From IMG/VR virus record IMGVR_UViG_3300008450_000004, positions 52,882-116,881 of that record: a DNA stretch of 64,000 bases. One strand, 5' to 3'. Positions 54,661 to 64,000 of the stretch are shown piece by piece. The stretch is from a virus. How positions within the stretch are numbered: position 1 is the stretch's first letter; the number at the start of each line of letters is the position of its first letter. A program made the translations under genes and the position numbers. The notes under the pieces are model-generated. The model was not told the DNA's origin. It worked only from the letters and a program-made list of their open reading frames with translations, and did no database searches.

Positions 54661-57600
54661 TAATATTCAAATAGTAGGAAATATAATAGATACTAATGTT
54701 GTTAGTAGATATTCGTTAGATGATATTAGGTTAATAGGAACAAATGAAATTCAAAATTATTTTGACCCTAATACAGACTATGTAGAATATTTTATATACG
54801 ATATTAGTGGAGTTTCTTTATTAGGATTAGATTATTCTTATCAAAATTTTAAACTTCCCGTAGATTCGGGTTTAACTCCATCTGTTATTCCTGCTCCTAA
54901 TATACAAAATCAAATAACTAATAGTGATTTAGGAACATTAAATTATAACACACCAAGTACAGGTTCATCGTTTACCTCTATTGAAATTGACCCTATAAAA
55001 GATCTACAAAACTCAGGGTATAGTTCAGGTGAGTTTAAAATACAATATAATTTCTTTAAAAATAAAGCAGGTTCGCCAAATGATACATTCTTTTTAAAAA
55101 GAATATCAGCTGACCGAACAGAAATTAGTATAGCTTCTACTTCTAAATCAAATGATGAAATAGAAAACATTGCTAATAATTTAATAAATGAAATAAATTC
55201 ATCTTTTTATTTTGTTAATTATCTTGTTAATTTTGGTTTAAATACTCAAATAATAACAGTAAACGTAGCTTTAGATAAAATAAATTCTGGATATGAAATA
55301 TTATTTAAACTTTACAATCCATTACCAGATAATATTATTGAAAAAGCAGATTTATGGGTAGTTGAAGAAAAAGTAAACCCATATATTTTTAACATTAATT
55401 TAGATACTTTAGTTTTACCTCCGGCACCATTAATGCTAAAAGGAGCTAATTTTAATATTCCTGTTTCTAAAGAAATAAATACTATATCTACTCAATATAC
55501 TGGGTATAATGATTTATTTTCATCCTTACAACTTACTCAATCTAATACTTATAATAAATTATCAAATACATTAACTTCAAATAGTATTAATATTAATGTT
55601 GATTATACTGATTATAATAATTTTAGTTTTTTTGGTTCTGTAGAACAACGATTAAATGGATTTTACAATAAAGTAAAAGATATAGAAGACTATAATAATA
55701 CTATTTTAAATTATTCGTCTAGTGCTTCTTTTAATCCTTATCTTAAATTAGAAATTAACAAATACTCAGCTAGTATAAATAATATTATTTCTAATTTCGA
55801 TGGATATGAAACATATCTTTATTTTGAATCTACCTCATATGCTTGGCCTAAATCAACTTCAACATTACCCTATACTTTATTTCCGACAGGATCAACGTCT
55901 GCTTCGGTATGGTTTGCTAATAATACTATTTCTGCTTCTACATATGATGAGTTAAATTCAAATAATTTAATTAATGGAATACCAACATATTTAAGAGATG
56001 ATCCTAATAATAACCAATATTTACTTTTTTTAAATATGATAGGTCATTATTTTGATAATATATGGATTTTATTAAAATCAGTAACCGATATTAATTTAGC
56101 TAATAATAATTCAAATAAAGGAATATCTAATGATTTAGTTTATCAAATTTTAAAATCATTTGGAATAGAATTATTTAATAGTAATGAAGGTAATAATATA
56201 GAACAATACTTAGTAGGTAATAATACAGGTAGTTTTACATATAGTGGATCATTAACTGACTTTTCAGCTACTAGTAGTTATTTAAATAATATTCCTAAAA
56301 AAGATTTAACATATGAATTATATAAACGAATATATCATAATTTACCTTTATTAGTTAAAACTAAAGGAACAACAACAGGTTTACAAAATATTGTAACTAT
56401 GTTTGGTATTACTAGTAGTATTTTAAATGTTAAAGAATATGGAGGAGAATTAAAAACTGAATATTTAAAAGGATATAGTACAAACAAGGTTAGAGTTTTA
56501 GACATAATAAGTACAGGAAGTGTTTTATCTCCTTTAACTACTATTCAACAAAACCCAACATCATCTGCAGATTATTTAGATAATGATTTACAATTTGTAG
56601 ATATATCGTTTTCACCCCAAACACAAATAGATTTATATATTTCTCAATCTATATCTTCTGTTAATACATCCTGGGATATGGATGAATATATAGGAGATCC
56701 TAGACAACAATATTATAGTAATTATCCTAATTTAGATATTCAACGTAAAATATATTTTGAACAAGGAACAGGTTCATATTCTGGATTTGTTTCATCTTAT
56801 TTAGATTATAATGGGTTTATACGTCTAATCCAGTTTTTTGATAATTCATTATTTAAAACATTAGAAAGTTTCACACCAGCTCGTGCAAGTCTATCTACAG
56901 GTATTACAATTAATTCACCTGTTTTAGAAAGAAATAAATTTGCCTATGCTAATCCTACTACAAGTACAACAGAAAGCATACATGAAGGTGAAATTAATAG
57001 TGGAAGTATAGGATCAGAATATGGATTTTTATATAATAATCTATCAGATGATAAAGTAGCATATTATAATGGAGAAATAAGTGGTAGTGAAGTTAATTTA
57101 TATAATACTTATTTTATACCAAGTAACGAAAATCCATATTTAATAGATATAGATGTTTGGAATTCACAACATAATATTACAGAAAGTATAAGTCTTGAAA
57201 AATTTAACTTATCTGATCATAATGTATTATTTAATAATGTGTCTAGTAGTGTAACATCTAGTACTAGAAGAATAATAGAAAATCCTGGTCTACCTGATAT
57301 TGTTTTGGAACAAAAAACAAGCTCTATATCGTCATCAGCTGAATTACAAGATTCATATTTATCTTTAACTTCATATAAAAATTCTAGGTATGATGGTAGC
57401 AAAATAATATCTTCTAAATATAATGAATTTACATCAGGTGATTCAGGTTCTTTTGGTAAAACATCAGCTATAGATAAATTTCAAACATATTTTTTAACCT
57501 TTAAAGAAATTAGAGGTGCTTATCCTGAATTAGTAGGTAAATCTACATTATGGATTAATAGTTTAGTAGACAAAGACGGAAATCAATTAGCAACAACAGA

Positions 57601-58402
57601 TAACACCAGTTCGAATTATTATAATAATTTAATTGATAATTTTGGAAAAGATAGCGCTGTTAATTTACAAATAACTACATTTTTAACAGGTTCATCTCAA
57701 ATAGATTTAAATCAATCAACAACTGTTTATAGACCTGCTTTATTATGGCCTAAAGTTATACTAACTAATGAATCCGGAAGCCAAACAAATTTTGCTGGAC
57801 AAGGTACATTTATAAAAGAAAATATATATCTTATATATAACTTTGAAAACCCTAATTTTAATCAGATTCAAACATTATCACTAAAAATGTTTACGTCATC
57901 TTTATCTGACCCCAGATTATTAACCTGTAGTGCTGATTTATCTCCACTTTGGTTTGATGCTAATAAATCTAGTCCAACTAATTCTAGACAAGACAACACT
58001 AGAGCAGGAACTGGCGGATATGGTGGGTACGATCCAGCAATTAATTTTAATCTTAAACCAGGATATGAAATAAGATTTAATCAAGACGAAAATGAAGTAT
58101 ATACAATGACTAATATATACCAAAATTCTTCTGGACGTAATAACCCAGTATATATAACACTTGATAGAGATTTAAATTCAGCTTTACAAAGCTCAATGAG
58201 TCTCAGTACTCCAACCGGTTCTTTCCCTGGAGTATTAATTAGAGAAAATCAAATAGATCCATCTAAACTAGTGATAAATACTATTAAATCTGAATTAGTA
58301 GGAGGATCGCCAGGATATTTAACACCACAATATATGACACCTGAACTATCTACTAATTTAGATGGCGTTGTTAAAACTTTAAAAGAAAACGGAATATTAT
58401 AA
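54653..58402 (+). CDS. Large tail/baseplate structural protein, 1249 aa
   Basis: A very large, Asn-, Ser- and Tyr-rich protein with many repeated strands and no signal peptide. Segments such as HNLPLLVKTKGTTTGLQNIVTMFGI resemble a conserved block of tail proteins of T4-like marine phages. Probably a large baseplate or tail-fibre protein. No enzymatic motif seen. Confidence 0.65.
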   Translation: MANNIQIVGNIIDTNVVSRYSLDDIRLIGTNEIQNYFDPNTDYVEYFIYDISGVSLLGLDYSYQNFKLPVDSGLTPSVIPAPNIQNQITNSDLGTLNYNTPSTGSSFTSIEIDPIKDLQNSGYSSGEFKIQYNFFKNKAGSPNDTFFLKRISADRTEISIASTSKSNDEIENIANNLINEINSSFYFVNYLVNFGLNTQIITVNVALDKINSGYEILFKLYNPLPDNIIEKADLWVVEEKVNPYIFNINLDTLVLPPAPLMLKGANFNIPVSKEINTISTQYTGYNDLFSSLQLTQSNTYNKLSNTLTSNSININVDYTDYNNFSFFGSVEQRLNGFYNKVKDIEDYNNTILNYSSSASFNPYLKLEINKYSASINNIISNFDGYETYLYFESTSYAWPKSTSTLPYTLFPTGSTSASVWFANNTISASTYDELNSNNLINGIPTYLRDDPNNNQYLLFLNMIGHYFDNIWILLKSVTDINLANNNSNKGISNDLVYQILKSFGIELFNSNEGNNIEQYLVGNNTGSFTYSGSLTDFSATSSYLNNIPKKDLTYELYKRIYHNLPLLVKTKGTTTGLQNIVTMFGITSSILNVKEYGGELKTEYLKGYSTNKVRVLDIISTGSVLSPLTTIQQNPTSSADYLDNDLQFVDISFSPQTQIDLYISQSISSVNTSWDMDEYIGDPRQQYYSNYPNLDIQRKIYFEQGTGSYSGFVSSYLDYNGFIRLIQFFDNSLFKTLESFTPARASLSTGITINSPVLERNKFAYANPTTSTTESIHEGEINSGSIGSEYGFLYNNLSDDKVAYYNGEISGSEVNLYNTYFIPSNENPYLIDIDVWNSQHNITESISLEKFNLSDHNVLFNNVSSSVTSSTRRIIENPGLPDIVLEQKTSSISSSAELQDSYLSLTSYKNSRYDGSKIISSKYNEFTSGDSGSFGKTSAIDKFQTYFLTFKEIRGAYPELVGKSTLWINSLVDKDGNQLATTDNTSSNYYNNLIDNFGKDSAVNLQITTFLTGSSQIDLNQSTTVYRPALLWPKVILTNESGSQTNFAGQGTFIKENIYLIYNFENPNFNQIQTLSLKMFTSSLSDPRLLTCSADLSPLWFDANKSSPTNSRQDNTRAGTGGYGGYDPAINFNLKPGYEIRFNQDENEVYTMTNIYQNSSGRNNPVYITLDRDLNSALQSSMSLSTPTGSFPGVLIRENQIDPSKLVINTIKSELVGGSPGYLTPQYMTPELSTNLDGVVKTLKENGIL

Positions 58403-58429
58403 TATTTATAACAGTAAAATTAAACACAA

Positions 58430-59083
58430 ATGGCTATATTAAATCCTACAACTATAACAGTAGACGCAATTTTAACCACAAAAGGACGCCAATTATTAGC
58501 GCGTAATGATGGTTCATTTCAAATAACTCAATTTGCTTTAGCAGATGACGAAATTGATTATACATTATATAATCCTAATCACCCTTCAGGTTCAGCATAT
58601 TACGGACAAGCTATTGAAGCTACTCCTGTATTAGAAGCTATACCTAACGATACTCAGATGATGAGATATAAATTAGTAACACTTCCTCGTGGAACTGCTA
58701 AGTTACCTGTAATTAATATTGGATATAATAGTATTATTATTAAACAAGGATCATCATTAACTATTACTCCTCAAACATTAAATTATTTAGGAGCCACTAG
58801 TACTTTTGAAAGTAGTGGATATACCGTTATGGTAGCAGATGGAAGATTATTATCATCATTTCAAGGTACTGGTATAACAACAACGACTCCTAGTACTAAT
58901 TTAAACACAACAACAGGAGCTACATTATCTATAACTCAAATAGGAACCTCATTTAGCATTACAGGTACAACAATTAATACATTATACGGTACAACACTAA
59001 CATCATTAACTACAACTATTACAGTAATAGGTAGAGACAGTGGTGCTAGAATTACTATTCCTTTAGTTGTAAATAAAATTTAA
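58430..59083 (+). CDS. Virion structural protein, 217 aa
   Basis: Thr- and Ser-rich beta-like protein. The start (NPTTITVDAILTTKGRQLLARN) is typical of a short N-terminal domain of tail-fibre or decoration proteins. Preceded by a TATTTATAA box at 58404. Confidence 0.6.
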   Translation: MAILNPTTITVDAILTTKGRQLLARNDGSFQITQFALADDEIDYTLYNPNHPSGSAYYGQAIEATPVLEAIPNDTQMMRYKLVTLPRGTAKLPVINIGYNSIIIKQGSSLTITPQTLNYLGATSTFESSGYTVMVADGRLLSSFQGTGITTTTPSTNLNTTTGATLSITQIGTSFSITGTTINTLYGTTLTSLTTTITVIGRDSGARITIPLVVNKI

Positions 59084-59095
59084 AAACAATAAAAT

Positions 59096-60082
59096 ATGTC
59101 ATTTATAAGATACGCACAAGACGACTCAGTAGTAAGTTCAGAAACCGTAGTAAGAGGTTTATTTAGCGGTGATACCAATACATTATCTACATTTTTTACA
59201 GCAAGTAGTAATACAGAATATTACTTAAATGTATATGATTCTATTACCTCTAATCCTTCATCATCCGTTCAGTTTACTGTACAATACGGTAATTTATATG
59301 GATCTGGATCAGCTTTAATTAATTCATTAGTAACAAGTTCATCTCCTAGTCGTATTGTTTACGGACAATATAGAAATTTAGTTTATGGTACTGAAACTGT
59401 AAATTTTAGCTTTGATGGAATTACAACAGCCGAAGATATATATGTTATTAATTATTCAAGAGCTAGATATAAAGAATCATTACTTCCTGGGGCTTTAAAC
59501 ATAAAACTTAGATCAGGAAGTGCTCAAATATTATTAACAGACGATAGTAATGTATCTAGTACAGCTAATTTTATTGGTGAAAATAGATATTACAATATAG
59601 TTAGTGGTAGTGATGGATCCGCTTATACTTCAAGTGCATCTTCAATCTATTATGGGTTTGTGTTTCCTGATCTTAATATTGTAGTTTTGAAAGCAAGTGG
59701 TTCTAATTCAGTATCATCTTTTGTTGCTCCACTTGTAAAAACATTTGCTAATAACAATAATCAAGGAAAAATATATAATTCTATTTCAGCCTCAGGAGCA
59801 GCAGGAAATTCAATGACTGCTAAATCAGCAGAAACTGTATCTTCTCGTTACTTTTTTACACGAGTAAAAAACAATGAATTTAATTATACTACTAATCCTT
59901 CTATTATTGATTCAAACGGTAATTTACTTTATACTAGTTTAGTTAATAATCCACAAACCTATGTTACAACTGTAGGATTGTATAACGATAATAATGAATT
60001 ATTAGCTATAGCTAAATTATCTAAACCTTTAGTTAAAGACTTTACCAAAGAAGCATTAGTGAGGATTAAGCTCGACTATTAA
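59096..60082 (+). CDS. Virion structural protein, 328 aa
   Basis: Ser- and Tyr-rich. Its C-terminal part (TTVGLYNDNNELLAIAKLSKPLVKDF) is shared with the protein at 60178. Probably a decoration, fibre or adhesion protein. The paralogue pair suggests duplication. Confidence 0.6.
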   Translation: MSFIRYAQDDSVVSSETVVRGLFSGDTNTLSTFFTASSNTEYYLNVYDSITSNPSSSVQFTVQYGNLYGSGSALINSLVTSSSPSRIVYGQYRNLVYGTETVNFSFDGITTAEDIYVINYSRARYKESLLPGALNIKLRSGSAQILLTDDSNVSSTANFIGENRYYNIVSGSDGSAYTSSASSIYYGFVFPDLNIVVLKASGSNSVSSFVAPLVKTFANNNNQGKIYNSISASGAAGNSMTAKSAETVSSRYFFTRVKNNEFNYTTNPSIIDSNGNLLYTSLVNNPQTYVTTVGLYNDNNELLAIAKLSKPLVKDFTKEALVRIKLDY

Positions 60083-60177
60083 TTTTCTTACGGTTTTAAT
60101 TATAGCTTAATATTTATTATCGTATCTTTAGTAAAATAAAATATATCAAAACCCAGAAATAATAATTGATAAAATAA

Positions 60178-61197
60178 ATGGGAGCATTTAAACAACTCCA
60201 TACTTCGGATACTACTGTAATACCATATACAGCTAATAAGTTATGGTCATTTTCTTATAATAGTACTCCTAACGATGGGTACATTACCTATTATACAGGT
60301 ACTAATACTTTTTTTTCAATTGATGGATTAACTACAACTAATGGAGAATATCAATCTTTAGTTTATGCATTAACTAATCAACTTTATTATCAATCTTATA
60401 CTAGCTCACTAAATACACAATCATTAGCTACATCAGTATATTATGAATCAGCATCTTCACAAAGACCTACTTCATCTTATTACAAATATGAAGAAAAAAA
60501 TATAATAAAAAATTTCCCTTCAGGTTCTGGAGATAGAATAGGTTTATTAGGTATTAGTAGTGATTTATATGGTAATAATATTTTACCGTATAGTTTTAAA
60601 GTATCTTCATCTTTAATAATAATGATTGATGATGGTAATGGTAATTTATATGATGTTACTTATATTCCTACATTATATGTAGATGATTCATACGTAAATC
60701 CATATTATGCTCTATCTACAGGTTATATATCTTCTAGTTATCTTACTTCATCATATTTAATGGAAAATGGAAGTAATTTTACACCTATCCATATAGGTAA
60801 TATATTTTATGGACACGGAATGTGTGTTATAACAAATAATGACTATATTGATTTTTTAACTTCTCCTGTATTTCCTATTAATATTAAATTTCAAAATAAC
60901 TATAATATTTACGAAACTGAAGTAAAATGTATAGTTAAAGAAAGCGAATTTAATACTAGTTATAATCCTTCAATACAAAATGGAATAGTTACTAGCGCTA
61001 GTATATCTAGTTCTGTATTTTATTATAATGATGGAGTACTAAAAGATTTTGCTACAGGATCAGATTTTTCTCCTTATGTAACCTCTATCGGATTATATAA
61101 TGGAGATGATACTTTATTAGCTATAGCTAAATTAGCTAAACCTATTCTTATATCACCTAATACAGATATGACATTTATAGTTAAATATGATATTTAA
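60178..61197 (+). CDS. Virion structural protein, 339 aa (paralogue of the previous)
   Basis: C-terminal VTSIGLYNGDDTLLAIAKLAKP matches the neighbour's end; the N-terminal two thirds differ. Ser/Tyr-rich beta protein. A TATTTATT box lies about 70 nt upstream (60109). It overlaps the kinase-like gene by 11 bp. Confidence 0.6.
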   Translation: MGAFKQLHTSDTTVIPYTANKLWSFSYNSTPNDGYITYYTGTNTFFSIDGLTTTNGEYQSLVYALTNQLYYQSYTSSLNTQSLATSVYYESASSQRPTSSYYKYEEKNIIKNFPSGSGDRIGLLGISSDLYGNNILPYSFKVSSSLIIMIDDGNGNLYDVTYIPTLYVDDSYVNPYYALSTGYISSSYLTSSYLMENGSNFTPIHIGNIFYGHGMCVITNNDYIDFLTSPVFPINIKFQNNYNIYETEVKCIVKESEFNTSYNPSIQNGIVTSASISSSVFYYNDGVLKDFATGSDFSPYVTSIGLYNGDDTLLAIAKLAKPILISPNTDMTFIVKYDI

Positions 61198-61726
61198 AGA
61201 ATTAAATATAAAGCAAAAACTAAGAACAGGTAGTGGTACTTATAAAGATGTATATGATTTATCAACTCGTCCTAATTTAATTGTAAAAGTATTTGATACA
61301 TTAGGTAATGAAAGTGTATATGATGTTCAAGAAGAAGAAGAATTAGGTAAAAAACATCCTGATTTGTTTGCTAAAATAGAAAAAGTAAACTATAAAAAAG
61401 GATATATGATTCAAGAAAAATTAGATAAAGATAAATTTTTAAAAGATGTTGATAATCTTGAAAAAGAAATAATAGCTGAAACTCCTAGTTTTAACTCAAT
61501 AGATATAGTATCTTATTTGTTTGATCATTTATTAAATAATAATAAAGATGCTATTAAAGTTATAAAAAATATATTACAAGATAATAATAATAAAAAATTC
61601 TATAATAAATTAATTACGTATTTATCTAAATTATCTAAAGTCAAAAGAGATGTACATAGGTTAGATGTTCATAAAAAAAATTTTGGATATGATAAACAGG
61701 GTAATATAAAAATGTTTGATATATAA
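61187..61726 (+). CDS. Small protein-kinase-like or APH-like protein
   Basis: 179 aa, minimal. A Gly-rich loop (RTGSGTYKDVYDL), IVKVFDT for the nucleotide-binding Lys, and HRLDVHKKNFGYD then IKMFDI for the catalytic loop (D...N) and the metal-binding DxD-like Asp at the very end. The C-lobe ends at the metal loop, so the fold is truncated. It may phosphorylate host proteins, like phage kinases, or be inactive. Confidence 0.5.
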   Translation: MIFKELNIKQKLRTGSGTYKDVYDLSTRPNLIVKVFDTLGNESVYDVQEEEELGKKHPDLFAKIEKVNYKKGYMIQEKLDKDKFLKDVDNLEKEIIAETPSFNSIDIVSYLFDHLLNNNKDAIKVIKNILQDNNNKKFYNKLITYLSKLSKVKRDVHRLDVHKKNFGYDKQGNIKMFDI

Positions 61727-61727
61727 T

Positions 61728-62189
61728 ATGTTATACACACAGCCAGCTTTAACAGTTGAAGATTTAATTAATGATGAATTATTTGATCCATCACAATATG
61801 AAGGTTATATTTATATGACTACTAATTTAGAAACAAGTCGTAGTTATATTGGAAAGAAAAATTTCTTTCACAAAACTAATAAAAAACTTAGTAAAAAAGA
61901 AGTAATAGCTTTACCTGTAACACGTGGTAGAACTAAACAAACTAAACTTGTAATAAAACCAAGTGATTGGAAGACATACTATGGCTCAGCTCAAGAAATA
62001 AAAGAAAATCTTAAAAATTACCCTAAAGATAAATTTGTACGAGTAATATTAAAACTATGCAAATCAAAAAAAGAATTAACTTATTATGAAAATAAGTATT
62101 TGTTTCAATACGGGGTATTAGAAGATTCAACTAAATGGATTAACGATAATATTCAAGGACGTTTTTTTACTAAAGATTTGATGGGCTAA
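61728..62189 (+). CDS. GIY-YIG-like endonuclease-related protein
   Basis: 153 aa from ATG 61728; a TTG four codons earlier lies in the kinase-like gene. EGYIYMTTNLETSRSYIGKK and WKTYYGSAQEIKENLKNYP match the Y..Y-I-G strand layout of Seg-type nucleases, and YYENKYLFQYGVL supplies the catalytic Glu. It is probably a free-standing homing-type endonuclease. Confidence 0.6.
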   Translation: MLYTQPALTVEDLINDELFDPSQYEGYIYMTTNLETSRSYIGKKNFFHKTNKKLSKKEVIALPVTRGRTKQTKLVIKPSDWKTYYGSAQEIKENLKNYPKDKFVRVILKLCKSKKELTYYENKYLFQYGVLEDSTKWINDNIQGRFFTKDLMG

Positions 62190-62212
62190 ATAAAGTTTGT
62201 ATATTCCCTAAA

Positions 62213-63166
62213 ATGGAAAATCAAGCTTTATTAGTATTATTAGAATCTATATTAGGTAAAGGACACTCTACTAGTAAGGGCAATGTAGCATTTCATTGTC
62301 CTTTTTGTAACCACCATAAACGTAAACTAGAAGTTCAACTTGAAACTAATGAAAAAAATGAAAATCCATGGAATTGTTGGACATGCCCTCCTACCAATAA
62401 TTCTAAAGGTAAAACTATAAAATCTCTATTAAAAAAGATAGAGGCGCCTGATGATAAAGTAAAAGAATTAAACTTAATAATTAGACCAGGCAAAGCTAAA
62501 CAGATTATTGAACAAACCGTAAAACTACCAGAAGAATTTATTCCTCTTTATAATGTCAACACAACCGATAAATCCATAAAATTAGCCGCAAGACATGCGA
62601 TTAAATACATTAAAAATAGGGGATTGACGGATCTTGATATTTTAAAATATAACATTGGATTTTGCGCGGAAGGTAAGTATTATAATAGAATAATTATACC
62701 TTCTTATAATGAATTAGGACGTCTAAATTATTTTATAGCACGTGATTTTTCAGATACTTTAGGTCGTAAATATGATAACCCAACTATACCTGTTAAAGAC
62801 ATTATTGGTATGGAATTATACGTTAATTGGGAAGCACCTATAGTATTAGTTGAAGGTATGTTTGATTTCTTAACAATTAAACGTAATTGTATTCCTTTAT
62901 TTGGTAAAGTAATTCATGATATATTAATGAAGAAATTAGTATCATCTGATGTAGAAAAAATATACATAGCATTAGATAAAGATGCAATTAAAGATGCTCT
63001 GAAACATTGTGAGATATTAATGTCTTATGGTAAAGAAGTATACCTAGTAGAATTAGATGGTAAAGACGCAAATACAATAGGTTTTGAGAATTTTCTTAAT
63101 ATTATAGAAAATACATTACCTATTACATTCCAAAGCTTATTAGCAAAAAAATTAAATAATATATGA
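62213..63166 (+). CDS. DNA primase
   Basis: 317 aa. A zinc-binding N-terminus (HCPFCNHHKRK, then NCWTC) and a TOPRIM core: IVLVEGMFDFLTI holds the conserved Glu, and IYIALDKDA the later DxD. The enzyme synthesises RNA primers for replication. Shorter than bacterial DnaG, as usual for T4-type phage primases. It overlaps the nuclease gene by 4 bp. Confidence 0.85.
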   Translation: MENQALLVLLESILGKGHSTSKGNVAFHCPFCNHHKRKLEVQLETNEKNENPWNCWTCPPTNNSKGKTIKSLLKKIEAPDDKVKELNLIIRPGKAKQIIEQTVKLPEEFIPLYNVNTTDKSIKLAARHAIKYIKNRGLTDLDILKYNIGFCAEGKYYNRIIIPSYNELGRLNYFIARDFSDTLGRKYDNPTIPVKDIIGMELYVNWEAPIVLVEGMFDFLTIKRNCIPLFGKVIHDILMKKLVSSDVEKIYIALDKDAIKDALKHCEILMSYGKEVYLVELDGKDANTIGFENFLNIIENTLPITFQSLLAKKLNNI

Positions 63167-63948
63167 TAGATAAAAACACAAATGTAATTAAGGATCCTAC
63201 AATTAAACGTATTATACAATACAGTGAAGACAACAAACAAATTAATATCTTAGATCAACGTTTTTATAAACGTAATAGTAAATATTATCCTTCTGTATCT
63301 AGTATATTAAATTATTTTCCTAAAAATCAATTTTTTCATTCTTGGTTAAAAGATGTAGGTCACAATAGCGATATTATAGCATCTAAAGCCGCTGCTGAAG
63401 GTACACAAGTCCACAACGCCGCTGAAAAATTTCTAAATGGTGAAGAAATTGTCTGGATAGAGGAAAACGGCTATGTTAACTATAATTTAGATGTTTGGAA
63501 AATGATTTTAAAATTCACTGAGTTTTGGAATCGTGAAAAACCAGAATTAGTAGCAGCCGAATACCATCTATTTTCAGACCAATATGAATATGCTGGTACT
63601 GCGGATTTAATAGTAAGACTACGTAATAAATTATGGTTACTTGATATTAAAACATCTAACTCATTGCATACTAGCTACGATTTACAACTATCAGCATATG
63701 CTAAAGCATGGAATGAAACCCATGATGAAAAAATAACAGATATAGGAATCATATGGTTAAAAGCAGCTACTCGTGGCGAAGATAAAAAAGGTGAAAAAAT
63801 ACAAGGAGCAGGATGGCAACTAAAAATAATAGATAATATTGAGAAAAACTTTGAAATGTTTACTAAAGTATATGATATATACAAACTAGAAAATCCTGAT
63901 AATATGCCTTATAGCCAAGTATTACCAACATCCGTTAAATTAATATAA
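63163..63948 (+). CDS. PD-(D/E)XK nuclease, RecB/Cas4-like
   Basis: 261 aa. AAAEGTQVHNAAEKFL has the His motif I, AAEYHLFSDQYEYAGTADLIVRL the E and D motifs, and LWLLDIKTSNS the core D-x-K strand. YDLQLSAYAKAW is the usual later Gln motif. It is likely a single-strand exonuclease in recombination or replication, next to primase. Confidence 0.85.
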   Translation: MIDKNTNVIKDPTIKRIIQYSEDNKQINILDQRFYKRNSKYYPSVSSILNYFPKNQFFHSWLKDVGHNSDIIASKAAAEGTQVHNAAEKFLNGEEIVWIEENGYVNYNLDVWKMILKFTEFWNREKPELVAAEYHLFSDQYEYAGTADLIVRLRNKLWLLDIKTSNSLHTSYDLQLSAYAKAWNETHDEKITDIGIIWLKAATRGEDKKGEKIQGAGWQLKIIDNIEKNFEMFTKVYDIYKLENPDNMPYSQVLPTSVKLI

Positions 63949-63984
63949 TTTATATATTTATAATATATAACATTATGTTTAGAT

Positions 63985-64000
63985 ATGAATAAAATACAAG
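63985..64000 (+). CDS. Start of a further gene, cut off by window edge
   Basis: ATG at 63985, preceded by a TATATTTATA box at about 63951. Only the first codons (MNKIQ) are visible. A nearer ATG at 63975 is followed by an early stop. Confidence 0.3.

Noticed and set aside
60083-60177. Promoter of the GKCAAR class before the 339-aa structural protein
   Set aside because: The region has TATTTATT and TATCTTTA boxes but no GKCAAR element at the expected distance; only a late-type box is supported.
1-64000. CRISPR arrays
   Set aside because: No set of short identical direct repeats with regular unique spacers was found; the repeats at 30-31 kb are inverted, differ from each other and flank genes.

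Overview
The window is a 64 kb piece of a large, strongly AT-rich tailed-phage genome. The baseplate genes (gp25-like, gp6/J-like wedge, spike-like protein), a gp55-like sigma factor, primase, RecB-like nuclease and thymidylate synthase point to a T4-like contractile-tailed (myovirus-type) phage. The host is probably a bacterium of the phylum Bacteroidota, likely a flavobacterium. Reasons are TAnnTTTA-type -7 boxes instead of sigma70 boxes, few Shine-Dalgarno sequences, and small accessory proteins of a kind I associate with flavobacterial phages and prophages. Almost all genes are on the + strand and closely packed; the main exception is a tRNA region with three small genes on the - strand (42.4-44.6 kb).

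Layout. (1) 1-12.4 kb: a glycan and nucleotide-sugar cluster, with DegT-type enzymes (one with a 3-dehydratase-like active site), a NeuD-like acyltransferase, a GT10 fucosyltransferase-like enzyme, two SAM methyltransferase domains, an SDR epimerase, a B12/radical-SAM enzyme, a split thiamine-diphosphate enzyme, an RmlC-like epimerase and a heptose-kinase-like protein. An Apt and an MTA/SAH-type nucleosidase could recycle the adenine by-products of the SAM enzymes. (2) 12.4-18.3 kb: a ClpP-like protease, small unknown genes, a structured noncoding segment, and a possible lysis block (holin-like protein, two membrane or secreted coiled-coil proteins, and a secreted predicted beta-barrel). (3) 18.3-30.1 kb: many small accessory genes, two phosphoesterases, a membrane-anchored glucosaminidase, and thymidylate synthase preceded by a GIY-YIG endonuclease and a 5' thyA remnant. 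(4) 30.1-32.4 kb: an integron-like array with a promoter, five folded attC-like sites, five small cassettes with matched complementary ends, then a tyrosine recombinase. (5) 32.4-42 kb: more small genes, duplicated tagged proteins, AT-hook proteins, and two noncoding regions with possible RNAs. (6) 42-44.6 kb: a GC-rich noncoding stretch, one canonical tRNA-Trp and five abnormal tRNA-like genes. (7) 44.6-61.2 kb: sigma factor, baseplate and tail genes. (8) 61.2-64 kb: a kinase-like protein, a GIY-YIG-like protein, primase and nuclease.

Regulation. The accessory regions use a repeated promoter, G(G/T)CAA(A/G), about 10 nt, TAT(C/A/T)TTTA. In at least seven places its upstream element lies in a transcription-terminator hairpin, so one element can end one transcript and start the next. 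The structural genes lack this element and have only a TATTTAT box, which suggests a separate late class served by the gp55-like sigma factor.

The strongest candidate for an undescribed system is the phage-borne cassette array. Each cassette begins with bases complementary to its own end, a signature of integron cassettes. The neighbouring recombinase looks Xer-like and appears to lack the IntI-specific insertion. All functional statements come from reading the sequence by eye; no database search or folding program was run.
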